A stretch of DNA of 64,000 nt from Aldehydirespirator sp965220345 (GTDB taxonomy: Bacteria > Actinomycetota > Acidimicrobiia > Acidimicrobiales > Aldehydirespiratoraceae): contig OZ244822.1 of NCBI GenBank assembly GCA_965220345.1, forward strand, positions 2,170,001 through 2,234,000, written 5' to 3'. The position numbers and the translations under genes were made by a program. Position 1 is the stretch's first letter. Each line of letters opens with the position of its first letter. Positions 9,434 through 16,237 of the stretch are shown here, in pieces. A model generated the notes under the pieces. That model was given only the letters and a program-made list of their open reading frames with translations. It searched no databases and had not been told where the DNA came from.

Positions 9434-9568
9434 ATCGACACCCGCACACAACAGCACCCCAGCCCACCTCCGGGGAGGGGAGCGCGACGGGATTAGACAA
9501 CCCAAGCACCGACAGCTATTGTCAGGACTGTGACCCGCCCGCCGACAGCCCTAGCCGTCTCCTCCAGC

Positions 9569-9577
9569 GGGGGGGGG
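9569..9577 (+). promoter_or_regulatory. G9 tract at the ribosome-binding region of the methyltransferase-HNH gene
   Basis: Nine consecutive G residues end 13 nt before the TTG start at 9591. G-rich sequence can pair with the anti-Shine-Dalgarno end of 16S rRNA. The spacing is longer than the usual 5-9 nt, so slippage in this tract could tune translation. The reading frame also extends upstream through the tract, but I found no start codon there. Confidence 0.45.
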
Positions 9578-9590
9578 TAGCCCGAACTGG

Positions 9591-10895
9591 TTGAACCGGA
9601 CTTTGTTTCATGCTGACAATCTCGCGGTGATGCGAGGCATGAACTCTGGGTCTGTGGATTTGGTTGCTACCGATCCGCCGTTCAATAAAGGCAAAGATTT
9701 TCATGCCACCCCAGATTCGTTGGCGGCTGGCGCGAAGTTTCAGGATCGTTGGTCGTGGGCTGATGACGTGGAAGGCGACTGGGTTGACCAGCTCAAAGAT
9801 GACTGGCCTGATGTTTGGCAGGTGATCGGGGCGGCTCGGTGTAGCTGGGGTGACGACCTTGGAGCGTTTTTGTGTTTCATGGCTGTGCGGCTTGTAGAGA
9901 TGCGTCGCATCCTCAAAAAGACCGGTTCGATTTATTTGCATTGCGATCCGACTGCGAGCCATTACCTCAAACAGTTGATGGACGCGATTTTCGGGCGTAA
10001 ACAGTTCCGTAACGAGATCGTCTGGTTCTACCCCGACTCGCCAGGGCGACCGCGACGAGACTTCGCTCGTAAGCACGACATCATCCTGCGATACGTCAAA
10101 AGCAGCGACTGGGTGTTCAACGCTGATGATGTGCGCGTGCCAATACTTGCTGCTTCTAAAGAGCGTTACAAGAAACCGAGAGTTATCGGCGGGCGTTCAT
10201 ACACAGGCGGCAAAGCCGCTGACATTGGCAAGATTCCTGAGACTGTCTGGCAAATGCCGGTCGTGAAACAGAATTCGAAGCAGGCGTACGGGTATCCGAC
10301 TCAGAAGCCGTTGCCGTTGTATGAGCGTATTATCGCTGCGTCTAGTGATCCAGGCGACATTGTGCTGGATCCGTTTTGTGGGTGTGCTACGACTGCTGTG
10401 GCTGCTGAACGGCTGGGTCGTCAATGGGTTGGTATTGATATCTGGGAGAAGGCGCATCAAGCAGTACTCGACCGGATGCAACACGAAGGGATGGCCGTTC
10501 CTGACGCTGAAGCAGCAAACTCTCGACTGTTCACGTTCGGGGATGTCACATATAGCGCTGCGCCGCCTAGCCGAACGGATGACGGTGACACAGCCGCACC
10601 GTACCTGCAAGTCACTGAACGTGTCAAAGAGCCTGCCGGACCGAAATGGACACGCGAGGAGATGTATGAGCATCTACTTGCCCAGCACGGCTCGCGTTGC
10701 ATGGGCTGTGACCGTGCATTCGATGATCCCCGTTATCTAGAACTTGATCACAACACGCCACGCTCAGATGGTGGCATCAATCACGTCTCTAATCGTGTTT
10801 TGTTATGCGGGCCTTGTAACCGGCTCAAAAGCAACACGTTCACTTTGTCAGGGTTACGACGCGAAAACAAAAAACACGGCTACATGACCACCTAA
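9591..10895 (+). CDS. Beta-class DNA methyltransferase fused to HNH endonuclease domain
   Basis: A 434-residue protein. Residues 1-300 are a beta-class N6-adenine/N4-cytosine methyltransferase: an N-terminal NRTLFHADNLAVM segment, motif IV DPPF (residues 28-31), and after a target-recognition region the AdoMet-binding motif DPFCGCATTAVAAERLG at about residue 258. The C-terminal 80 residues are an HNH nuclease: CMGC, LELDHNTPRSDGG, NRVLLCGPCN. Methylating and cutting domains on one chain suggest a compact restriction-modification enzyme or a self-regulated methyltransferase. The TTG start is chosen because the conserved N-terminal motif begins right there. The gene overlaps the end of the convergent AbiEi-like ORF and lies between 64-bp direct repeats. 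Active-site residues look intact. Confidence 0.85.
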   Translation: MNRTLFHADNLAVMRGMNSGSVDLVATDPPFNKGKDFHATPDSLAAGAKFQDRWSWADDVEGDWVDQLKDDWPDVWQVIGAARCSWGDDLGAFLCFMAVRLVEMRRILKKTGSIYLHCDPTASHYLKQLMDAIFGRKQFRNEIVWFYPDSPGRPRRDFARKHDIILRYVKSSDWVFNADDVRVPILAASKERYKKPRVIGGRSYTGGKAADIGKIPETVWQMPVVKQNSKQAYGYPTQKPLPLYERIIAASSDPGDIVLDPFCGCATTAVAAERLGRQWVGIDIWEKAHQAVLDRMQHEGMAVPDAEAANSRLFTFGDVTYSAAPPSRTDDGDTAAPYLQVTERVKEPAGPKWTREEMYEHLLAQHGSRCMGCDRAFDDPRYLELDHNTPRSDGGINHVSNRVLLCGPCNRLKSNTFTLSGLRRENKKHGYMTT

Positions 10896-11263
10896 ACCCG
10901 CTTCCCGCAAGGAGGCTGCTCGTGGAGATACCCGCTACTAGCGAAATGGTCAACCTGTAGAGCTTGATGAGAAGCACCATGCCATGCCGCGGCTGACAGC
11001 CCAGCTAGATAATAGCAATGACCGAGGTGGCGCATCATTGCATCCATAAACGTGCAAGGTTCGATGCGGCCAGCAACGACCGGCACCCAGCCGTGCCTAG
11101 TGACACACACCATCTCGCCCGCTTGACGTGCTCCCCGCAGACGGGCAGGCACCTGCTCACGCTGGCAGCCGATCCATCCTGCGATCTGTTCCGGGGCAGC
11201 GAATTCGATCTTTTCCTCCAGCATCATGTCACGCAAATCGCGGGGAGCCACAACGCTAGACAT
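10892..11263 (-). pseudogene. Shortened AbiEi-like antitoxin/transcription regulator
   Basis: A 123-residue ORF. Residues 1-75 resemble the winged-helix N-terminus of AbiEi-type proteins (recognition-helix-like RGARQAGEMVCVTRHGWVPV). The following AGLSAAAWHGASHQALQV is the start of the conserved AbiEi core domain. The ORF then ends after an unrelated tail (HEQPPCGKRV) that runs into the convergent methyltransferase stop, so roughly half the usual protein is missing. No AbiEii toxin partner is adjacent. It may be a relic or a DNA-binding fragment. A copy of the 64-bp repeat lies 72 bp upstream of its start. Confidence 0.55.
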
Positions 11264-11334
11264 ATCCGCAGCCTACCAAACTAGCTATCAGATTGCGGGA
11301 GCAGGGGAGAGCGCAGATGCCGCCCTGTAAAGGA

Positions 11335-11398
11335 TTAGCATCTACAATACTGAGATCGTGTGTGTTAGATCAAAGTATGCTCAACAGCAGCCTCAATG
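11335..11398. repeat. 64-bp direct repeat, copy 2
   Basis: It has the same length and orientation as 9370-9433 with six mismatches. The two copies bracket 1.9 kb holding the methyltransferase-HNH gene and the truncated AbiEi-like gene. No terminal inverted repeat or recombinase gene lies within the bracketed segment. Confidence 0.85.
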
Positions 11399-11459
11399 GA
11401 GGTTCTGGCACGCTTTCCCAGTGGTGGTGTTGGTTGAGCTACATTTACGACTTTTGTTT

Positions 11460-12170
11460 CTAGACATTATTATCAGCGCTCGTTGTGCTTTGCGGCGAGC
11501 GAAACACGGCCGTGAGCTGTTGCGCTCGTTGGTGGAAGAGTTTTCGGTTGGAGGCTGGGCGTTCCTGGGTGGCTACCTGTTCCCATACGTCTGCTCTAGG
11601 CAGTGACCGGCCTTGTTGATGGCGGCGTTGCAGCAGTCGTAGTGTTTCGGTGAGTGCTATGGTGTCCCACGGGTCTTCGTCTTCGTAGTCTGTTTCGACC
11701 CATCGCTCAAAGCCGATAACTGCTTCTAGGTAGGTGGCTTCCAAGAAGGTGAGTTCGCGTCTAGCTAGGTTGCGTCGCCCTATGAGACGTATAAGGGGTA
11801 AAGGGTTGCGTTGGCGTGGCTCGCCAGGCACGGCGTAGATGAGACGGGCAGGCACTTGCGTGCTCCAGCCGACAAGGTTGGCACCGTACCACCCGAACGC
11901 GGCTGCCCCAGGTCCAGCTAAAGCGACACCGATTTCATCCACACAAGGCGCTAGAACCTTAGGTCCCTGAGGGAACTGCACCGGCGGATGAGGCTTCCAA
12001 TAAAACGCTGGAGCAACCCTCCAAACAAGTCGCTCAAGTTCAGGTTTAGCGGCTTCTCGGTGAAGGAAAACGCGCACCGCATCCCTGCTAGAGCCCGGCA
12101 CATCCCTCGGGCGAAAAAAGCTGCCCGAAGGCTGCGATTCAACCCAAGCAGCTTGACTGGATTTCGCCAT
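11460..12170 (-). CDS. DUF6088/AbiEi-like antitoxin family protein (copy A)
   Basis: A 236-residue protein. The N-terminal part (FFRPRDVPGSSRDAVRVFL) fits a winged helix. The middle has the family hallmark GWSTQVPARLIYAVPG, followed by RLIGRRNLARRELTFLEATY. This corresponds to DUF6088, a relative of type IV AbiEi antitoxins, by recalled family pattern only. It shares the STQVPA core and LEAxxxF region with the 12314-12961 product, so the two are paralogues. A strong ribosome-binding site (GGGGGAGG, 12178-12185) and a perfect TATAAT box precede it. No toxin gene is adjacent, which is unusual for an antitoxin. Confidence 0.65.
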   Translation of the reverse strand: MAKSSQAAWVESQPSGSFFRPRDVPGSSRDAVRVFLHREAAKPELERLVWRVAPAFYWKPHPPVQFPQGPKVLAPCVDEIGVALAGPGAAAFGWYGANLVGWSTQVPARLIYAVPGEPRQRNPLPLIRLIGRRNLARRELTFLEATYLEAVIGFERWVETDYEDEDPWDTIALTETLRLLQRRHQQGRSLPRADVWEQVATQERPASNRKLFHQRAQQLTAVFRSPQSTTSADNNV

Positions 12171-12200
12171 GAGAACACCTCCCCCGAATCTCGTAGCGTT

Positions 12201-12206
12201 ATTATA
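12201..12206 (-). promoter_or_regulatory. Promoter -10 box (TATAAT) for the 11460-12170 gene
   Basis: A perfect TATAAT on the minus strand, about 30 nt upstream of the ATG, with GGGGGAGG between it and the start. The -35 region (TCAACT with a 17-bp spacer) is a poor match. Confidence 0.55.
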
Positions 12207-12313
12207 ACACAGAACACGGCAGTAGTTGAGTCGGTCTAAGAGGGAGCTTGCAGGAGCGCGTTCGCCCTTCGCCGCTCGGTACTCTGCCAGCGCAACGCTT
12301 GCGTTTGATGCGT

Positions 12314-12961
12314 TCAGCTAGGTGTTGCTACTGCGGCAAGAGCAGCGCATCTCGTTTGGAACTCGTTGCCGAGCCCTTTTTCTGCTTCTACTGTTTGCAG
12401 GAACAACTCTTGTCGGATTTTGGCGTTTCCGTACCAACCCTTTTGAGATTTCCAACGGAATTTGTTTAGCGCGTCATTCCATGGCATTTCTGACCAGTCA
12501 TCGAAACATCGAACCGCTTCCAATAGTGATACTTCCCAGATGGTAAGGTTCCGGCGTAGCTGGTTGGAGCGACCCACAAAAAAAACTCCCAACTCGGGAC
12601 GTTGTGGAGGTCGCCCGACAACCGCAATCGAAAAGCTTGCTGGCACCTGGGTGCTCCAGCTCAGCTTGTTGATGATATTAGGACCCGTCAATCCTGCTCC
12701 TGTGCCTGCCACCCGCCAAGCCAGTCGGCGACGCGCGGAAGGCGGCAATATCAACCGGCTGCGCTCTCCGAGGATTCGTCGGCAGTAGATGCCACGGGTC
12801 ATGCGTGCTAGTAGGGGATCGTCGGCTTCGCAGAGCCGTTTGAGAGCCATTTTGAGAGCGGCACGCGTCTTGTCAGGAAACGCTCGCTGAATGTCGTTTA
12901 GGTCTATCAGTTCACCTTCTGGTAGCTGAGTCGCCCATTGTTCGTATCGACCCGACATCAC
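12314..12961 (-). CDS. DUF6088/AbiEi-like antitoxin family protein (copy B)
   Basis: A 215-residue paralogue of copy A. The N-terminal winged helix (LIDLNDIQRAFPDKTRAALK...LARMTRGIYCRR) is better preserved here. The core block is NKLSWSTQVPASFSIAVVG, followed by VGRSNQLRRNLTIWEVSLLE. The start is GTG at 12961 or ATG at 12958. A G7 run on the minus strand (12963-12969) abuts the start and probably serves as ribosome-binding site, but is very close to the codon. Copies A and B are both monocistronic-looking, with their own -10 boxes and no partner toxin. They may regulate other loci or be orphan antitoxins. Confidence 0.65.
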   Translation of the reverse strand: MMSGRYEQWATQLPEGELIDLNDIQRAFPDKTRAALKMALKRLCEADDPLLARMTRGIYCRRILGERSRLILPPSARRRLAWRVAGTGAGLTGPNIINKLSWSTQVPASFSIAVVGRPPQRPELGVFFVGRSNQLRRNLTIWEVSLLEAVRCFDDWSEMPWNDALNKFRWKSQKGWYGNAKIRQELFLQTVEAEKGLGNEFQTRCAALAAVATPS

Positions 12962-12962
12962 G

Positions 12963-12992
12963 CCCCCCCTCTAGAAACGTTACTTTATTGTA
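12963..12992 (-). promoter_or_regulatory. -10 box TACAAT and G7 ribosome-binding tract for the DUF6088 copy B gene
   Basis: On the minus strand TACAAT lies at 12987-12992 and a GAGGGGGGG run at 12963-12971 directly precedes the GTG/ATG start. The homopolymer could change Shine-Dalgarno strength or spacing when it slips. Confidence 0.45.
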
Positions 12993-13008
12993 GCAGCATC
13001 GAGGGTGT

Positions 13009-14286
13009 TCATGTTTTGGAGCGGTGCCCGCCTCTATGTCCCTGCGGTAACACGCATCGTGCTTGAGCGCGTGGCATATATGAGTTGCATCGTGGGAGCA
13101 TCCTGCCTGGGATGGTGACCGGACGAGGACGCGCGGTTTGCCGGGTTTTGTATTTTGCTTCGTGTTCTGTGATCTTGTTGAGCGATTCAACGGTCAGCGG
13201 ACCTCGTAGCACGATCCTGCCGCTGGAGGTTACCTCTATGTGCCCGGCCGCTTCTAATCGGGATTGCGCTCTGCGTAGTTCTTTGCCGCTGGTCGGTGAT
13301 GACACGGTTTCTGCGATTTCTGGAGGGGTGCAGTCTCCCTCGTTGGCTGCTACAGCCGCTAAATACATCTGGTCTTTGTCTGACAGATCAGCCCACATGG
13401 GTTCCACAACCCGTTCGGTTAGATCCTTGCTCGCTTGTTTCAAAGCGGATACTGCCACATCAGCGTCAATGGGTTGTGTCGGCGCTCCTGCCATCACCCA
13501 AGCATGATGCCCCAAGCTTTGCAGATGATACGGGAGACTCCCGTCGAGTGCTTGTGCCATCACATCAAGCGCGTCTGGGGTGATCTTGCCTTCTGCTTCT
13601 TTGATGATTGTTCTCAACCCATTCCAAGCTTCATCGTGGGTCAGGAGAGGAACGTGATCGCGATGGCATCTATGAAAGAACGTCATTTTCTTGTCGCGCA
13701 GCACCGTGTAAGCCATCTCCGAAAGACCAGCCGCGACCAGCGCTAACGGCAGCTGCTGAACCTTCGTTATGGCTTGCACGTCTGCGGCTAAACGCCGCAA
13801 CTCGTCGCGTTCGCTTGCGTGAACTTCGTCTACGACAAGCACTGCACGAGTGTCATGCTGCTGTGCCCACGCTGCGACCCCTAGGAGATGCTGCTTCAAC
13901 CCCTGTCTCGGTTCAGGGTCTGGCACTGTCTGAAAGTTGAATCCCAGTGGCCCTATCTGAATACCTGAGAGGCGGCGGCGCTCTTTTTGTGTGTTGAGGG
14001 TGGGGTAGCCTCTTTTTGTTTGTGATATCCCTGCCGAGATGCGGTCGAGCAGCCCAGGAGTAGAGGCATCCACCGCCACCACGAAATAGCCGTTAGCAGC
14101 AGCGTTTTCTGCGATCTCGGCCAGCAAAACCGTCTTGCCGGAGCCTCGTGGACCCAGCAACAGTCGCGTGAAGGCGGGAGTCCTAGGTCCGCTAACTAAT
14201 GCATCAGCGACGCTACCCAAAATCGGATTAGAGCCGACCATGCGTGATGGGCGACAACCGAAATCAGGTGTGAAAGGGTTCTCCAT
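13009..14286 (-). CDS. AAA ATP-binding protein of the actinobacterial ORC/Cdc6-like type
   Basis: A 425-residue P-loop ATPase. It starts NPFTPDFGCRPSRMVG, an N-terminal pattern I know from actinobacterial ATP-binding proteins of this class. Walker A is GPRGSGKTVLL (Lys51), Walker B AVLVVDEVHASE near residue 155. A helical lid and a C-terminal winged-helix-like part follow (SSPTSGKELRRAQSRLEAAGHI). A Cys/His tail (RCNSYMPRAQARC..GHRGGH) may bind zinc. The role is unknown; possible roles are DNA-loading or stress/defence ATPase. Tandem repeats overlap its start codon and the gene may be leaderless. No partner gene is adjacent on the same strand. Confidence 0.7.
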   Translation of the reverse strand: MENPFTPDFGCRPSRMVGSNPILGSVADALVSGPRTPAFTRLLLGPRGSGKTVLLAEIAENAAANGYFVVAVDASTPGLLDRISAGISQTKRGYPTLNTQKERRRLSGIQIGPLGFNFQTVPDPEPRQGLKQHLLGVAAWAQQHDTRAVLVVDEVHASERDELRRLAADVQAITKVQQLPLALVAAGLSEMAYTVLRDKKMTFFHRCHRDHVPLLTHDEAWNGLRTIIKEAEGKITPDALDVMAQALDGSLPYHLQSLGHHAWVMAGAPTQPIDADVAVSALKQASKDLTERVVEPMWADLSDKDQMYLAAVAANEGDCTPPEIAETVSSPTSGKELRRAQSRLEAAGHIEVTSSGRIVLRGPLTVESLNKITEHEAKYKTRQTARPRPVTIPGRMLPRCNSYMPRAQARCVLPQGHRGGHRSKT

Positions 14287-14376
14287 TACCGGTCATACTA
14301 CATTACCGGTCATACTACGCACACTTTGTCCGCACTACGCACACTTTGTCCGCACTACGCACTACTTGTCCGCATT
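14285..14376. repeat. Tandem repeats covering the start of the AAA ATPase gene
   Basis: Two adjacent identical 17-bp units (ATTACCGGTCATACTAC, 14285-14301 and 14302-14318) are followed by two identical 20-bp units (GCACACTTTGTCCGCACTAC, 14319-14338 and 14339-14358) and a diverged third unit (14359-14376). Every complete unit ends in ACTAC. On the minus strand the first units each contain two ATG triplets around the start codon. The array could be an operator or iteron-like binding site for the ATPase or a regulator. Confidence 0.8.
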
Positions 14377-14413
14377 AGTTTGGCTTGTCTCAGAGCCTGC
14401 CTAGCAGTAGCCG

Positions 14414-14896
14414 GTGATAGCCTGTGCGGGTTCAACCGTTTCCTCGTCGGAGTGTTTCGCCGTGTTTATTCCGACTATCACAGCAGCCGATATTCCTGAG
14501 CTGATGTGTGATAACGATCAGCGTGGCCGGGTGGTTGACCTATGCGAGTTGTGTAAGCAGTGGGCGCACACCGATCACGCTCACCGAACCGCGATGGTGG
14601 AAGTGCCGCCGCAGCGGTATCGGTGGTGGCATCGTTTCACTGCTCGCCGTCATGATCTGGTAAGGATCTCGGCGGTGGTTCATGCACTATGTGACCGTGA
14701 CTCTGTTGCGGTGCCGGACTGGGTGTGGCAGCATCGCAGCCGACGCGACTTGCCTATGAATTCATCGCGTAGACGAGTATCGAGCCTGTGGACGCAGCAC
14801 TCCAATGCGCCTGCTGCGTGTGCTTATCACAAAGTCTGGTTCGATCCCGCGAGCATCGAAGATCATCGCATTCACGGATTCACTCAAGCAGGCTGA
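14414..14896 (+). CDS. Unknown protein, upstream partner of the nucleotidyltransferase gene
   Basis: Up to 160 residues. The true start may be the internal ATG giving MCDNDQRGRVVDLCELC at about residue 31. I do not recognise the family. The body is rich in Trp, His and Arg (PPQRYRWWHRFTARRHDLVR, VVHALCDRDSVAVPDWVWQH) and soluble, with no signal peptide. Its stop codon is one base away from the ATG of the DUF6036-like nucleotidyltransferase (TGAAATG), so the two are certainly translated as a pair. That arrangement is typical of toxin-antitoxin operons with the antitoxin first, so an antitoxin role is inferred. Confidence 0.6.
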   Translation: MIACAGSTVSSSECFAVFIPTITAADIPELMCDNDQRGRVVDLCELCKQWAHTDHAHRTAMVEVPPQRYRWWHRFTARRHDLVRISAVVHALCDRDSVAVPDWVWQHRSRRDLPMNSSRRRVSSLWTQHSNAPAACAYHKVWFDPASIEDHRIHGFTQAG

Positions 14897-14897
14897 A

Positions 14898-15638
14898 ATG
14901 ACACTCCCGGAGGCTGGCAAACGCTTCTCGGCTGCTGAAATGATGTCATTGTTGGCGGAGGTTGACGCGCATCTGCAAGCCGCTGGGTCTGCTGGGGTTC
15001 ATCTGGTTGCTGTTGGCGGTGCCTCAATGCTGTCTCGGTGCTCTGGCAGGCTCACAGGCGACATAGACATTATTTCTGAAGGCATGAGCGCAGAACTAAG
15101 AAGTATTTGTGCAACGGTCGCTGAGAAGTATGGGCTTGCACCTGATTGGATCAATGACGGCGTGAAGGGATTCACTGTGTCTGTCGATCTTGAACCTCAA
15201 CGGCTTTTCACTGGGGAGTGTTTAGTCGTGGACTCTGCTGGGCCCAGGTATTTGCTAGCTATGAAGCTCTTATCAGGCCGCAAGCGAGACGAAGATGATT
15301 GCATTCATCTCATACGTGAAGTAGGTGTGTCGCGTGTTGAAGACCTTCTTGATCTGATGGAGACCGCTGCCGGGATACGAGCATTGTCTCCGCAGCATGA
15401 ATACCGTGCCCGCGAATGGTTCACTGCGGCTCGTAGATGGCATCGCCTACGCCGCTTGCGAGGTTGGATAAGCGTTAAGTTTCAACGTTCTAAGACACCG
15501 AAGCAACCAACCGCTCGGATCGTGCCGCCGTCTATTGGTATGAGGCAGTGCGGCAAACCGAACAAATCTAAGGCAGGCACCTGCGGTCATCCGCATCCAG
15601 GCTCAGGCGGACGCTGCGCGGCTGGGCACCGTCATTAA
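14898..15638 (+). CDS. DUF6036-like nucleotidyltransferase (putative toxin)
   Basis: The ATG at 14898 (246 residues) is chosen because it directly follows the upstream stop; an in-frame extension to 14805 overlaps the previous gene. The hallmark is HLVAVGGASMLSRC...GRLTGDIDIIS, the GG and DxD pattern of minimal nucleotidyltransferases, followed by LLAMKLLSGRKRDEDD, as in DUF6036/AbiEii-type proteins. The C-terminal 90 residues are basic and end in a Cys/His tail (MRQCGKPNKSKAGTCGHPHP, GRCAAGH), a zinc-type tail also seen on the neighbouring AAA ATPase. In known relatives such enzymes modify tRNA or proteins as toxins. Toxicity here is inferred. Confidence 0.7.
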   Translation: MTLPEAGKRFSAAEMMSLLAEVDAHLQAAGSAGVHLVAVGGASMLSRCSGRLTGDIDIISEGMSAELRSICATVAEKYGLAPDWINDGVKGFTVSVDLEPQRLFTGECLVVDSAGPRYLLAMKLLSGRKRDEDDCIHLIREVGVSRVEDLLDLMETAAGIRALSPQHEYRAREWFTAARRWHRLRRLRGWISVKFQRSKTPKQPTARIVPPSIGMRQCGKPNKSKAGTCGHPHPGSGGRCAAGHRH

Positions 15639-15655
15639 GTGAAGGATCGTGGCTA

Positions 15656-15802
15656 CTAGTCGAAGAGCCGTCCGCTAGGGACGGGCTGATAGTTCATCCA
15701 CAAGCATTCGGTGCGTGGTTCGCCGATGTTGAACTCAAGCACGTCAGGCCATTCGTGTCGATGCCAGCCTGCTGCGTCATAAAAACCTCCATCGGATGGT
15801 TG
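15656..15802 (-). pseudogene. Relic reading frame of unknown origin
   Basis: An open stretch without a start codon reads GGFYDAAGWHRHEWPDVLEF...GRLFD and ends at TAG. It looks protein-like but is bounded by a stop upstream. It lies just downstream of the truncated DUF4143-type ATPase and may be debris of a deleted gene. Confidence 0.3.
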
Positions 15803-15831
15803 CTAGTAGTACGACCGGCCATCATGGCCGA

Positions 15832-16086
15832 TCATTCGCAACCACCGATAGAGTCCGCCGGGGATTCCCGGTCAAGCATTGAGCGCATCGCATCTGGTGC
15901 GCCGCTTGCAAATTCGATTTCCTCCATGGACAGAACCGATGAAGCAGCCTGACTTGCTGTGGTTGTCTTGCCACAGGCACGCGGGCCTTCAATGACGACA
16001 GCCGGAGAGACTTGCAGCATGTCATGCAATTGACTATCTGCAAGTCTTGGTAGATAGTCAGCGGGCGCACGCTCAGACATAGACAC
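15832..16086 (-). pseudogene. Truncated DUF4143-type ATPase (N-terminus only)
   Basis: An 84-residue ORF begins APADYLPRLADSQLHDML and carries a Walker A motif (VVIEGPRACGKTTTA), the normal beginning of AAA_14/DUF4143 ATP-binding proteins, which are about 400 residues long. It stops at residue 84, before Walker B and the DUF4143 domain, so only a remnant is left. The promoter region with two palindromes is preserved upstream, which suggests a recent deletion. Confidence 0.65.
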
Positions 16087-16107
16087 ATCATACTCGCCAA
16101 GTTAAAT

Positions 16108-16148
16108 ACCCAAAATATTGGGTGGTGATTACCCAAAATATTGGGTAA
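16108..16148. promoter_or_regulatory. Twin palindromic operators upstream of the truncated DUF4143 gene
   Basis: Two copies of ACCCAAAATATTGGGT, at 16108-16123 and 16131-16146, are spaced 23 bp start to start, about two helical turns. The arms ACCCAA/TTGGGT are perfect inverted repeats around AATA. In the second copy the symmetry extends to 8-bp arms (TTACCCAA/TTGGGTAA, 16129-16148). This is the signature of a dimeric repressor site. No regulator gene is adjacent. Confidence 0.7.
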
Positions 16149-16237
16149 TCAAGCTCAATCTTCGTGTTCTTTGCTTGGATTACCTGACCTATAGGTACAG
16201 CCACGCAGCCTAAACGCACAGCCGCTCGGCTTGACTG

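Noticed and set aside
11358..11606. Plus-strand 82-codon ORF starting in the direct repeat
   Set aside because: No ribosome-binding site, no recognisable content, and it overlaps the end of the DUF6088 copy A gene.
15755..15952. Plus-strand 65-codon ORF
   Set aside because: Antisense to the truncated DUF4143-type gene, which has a recognisable Walker A motif.
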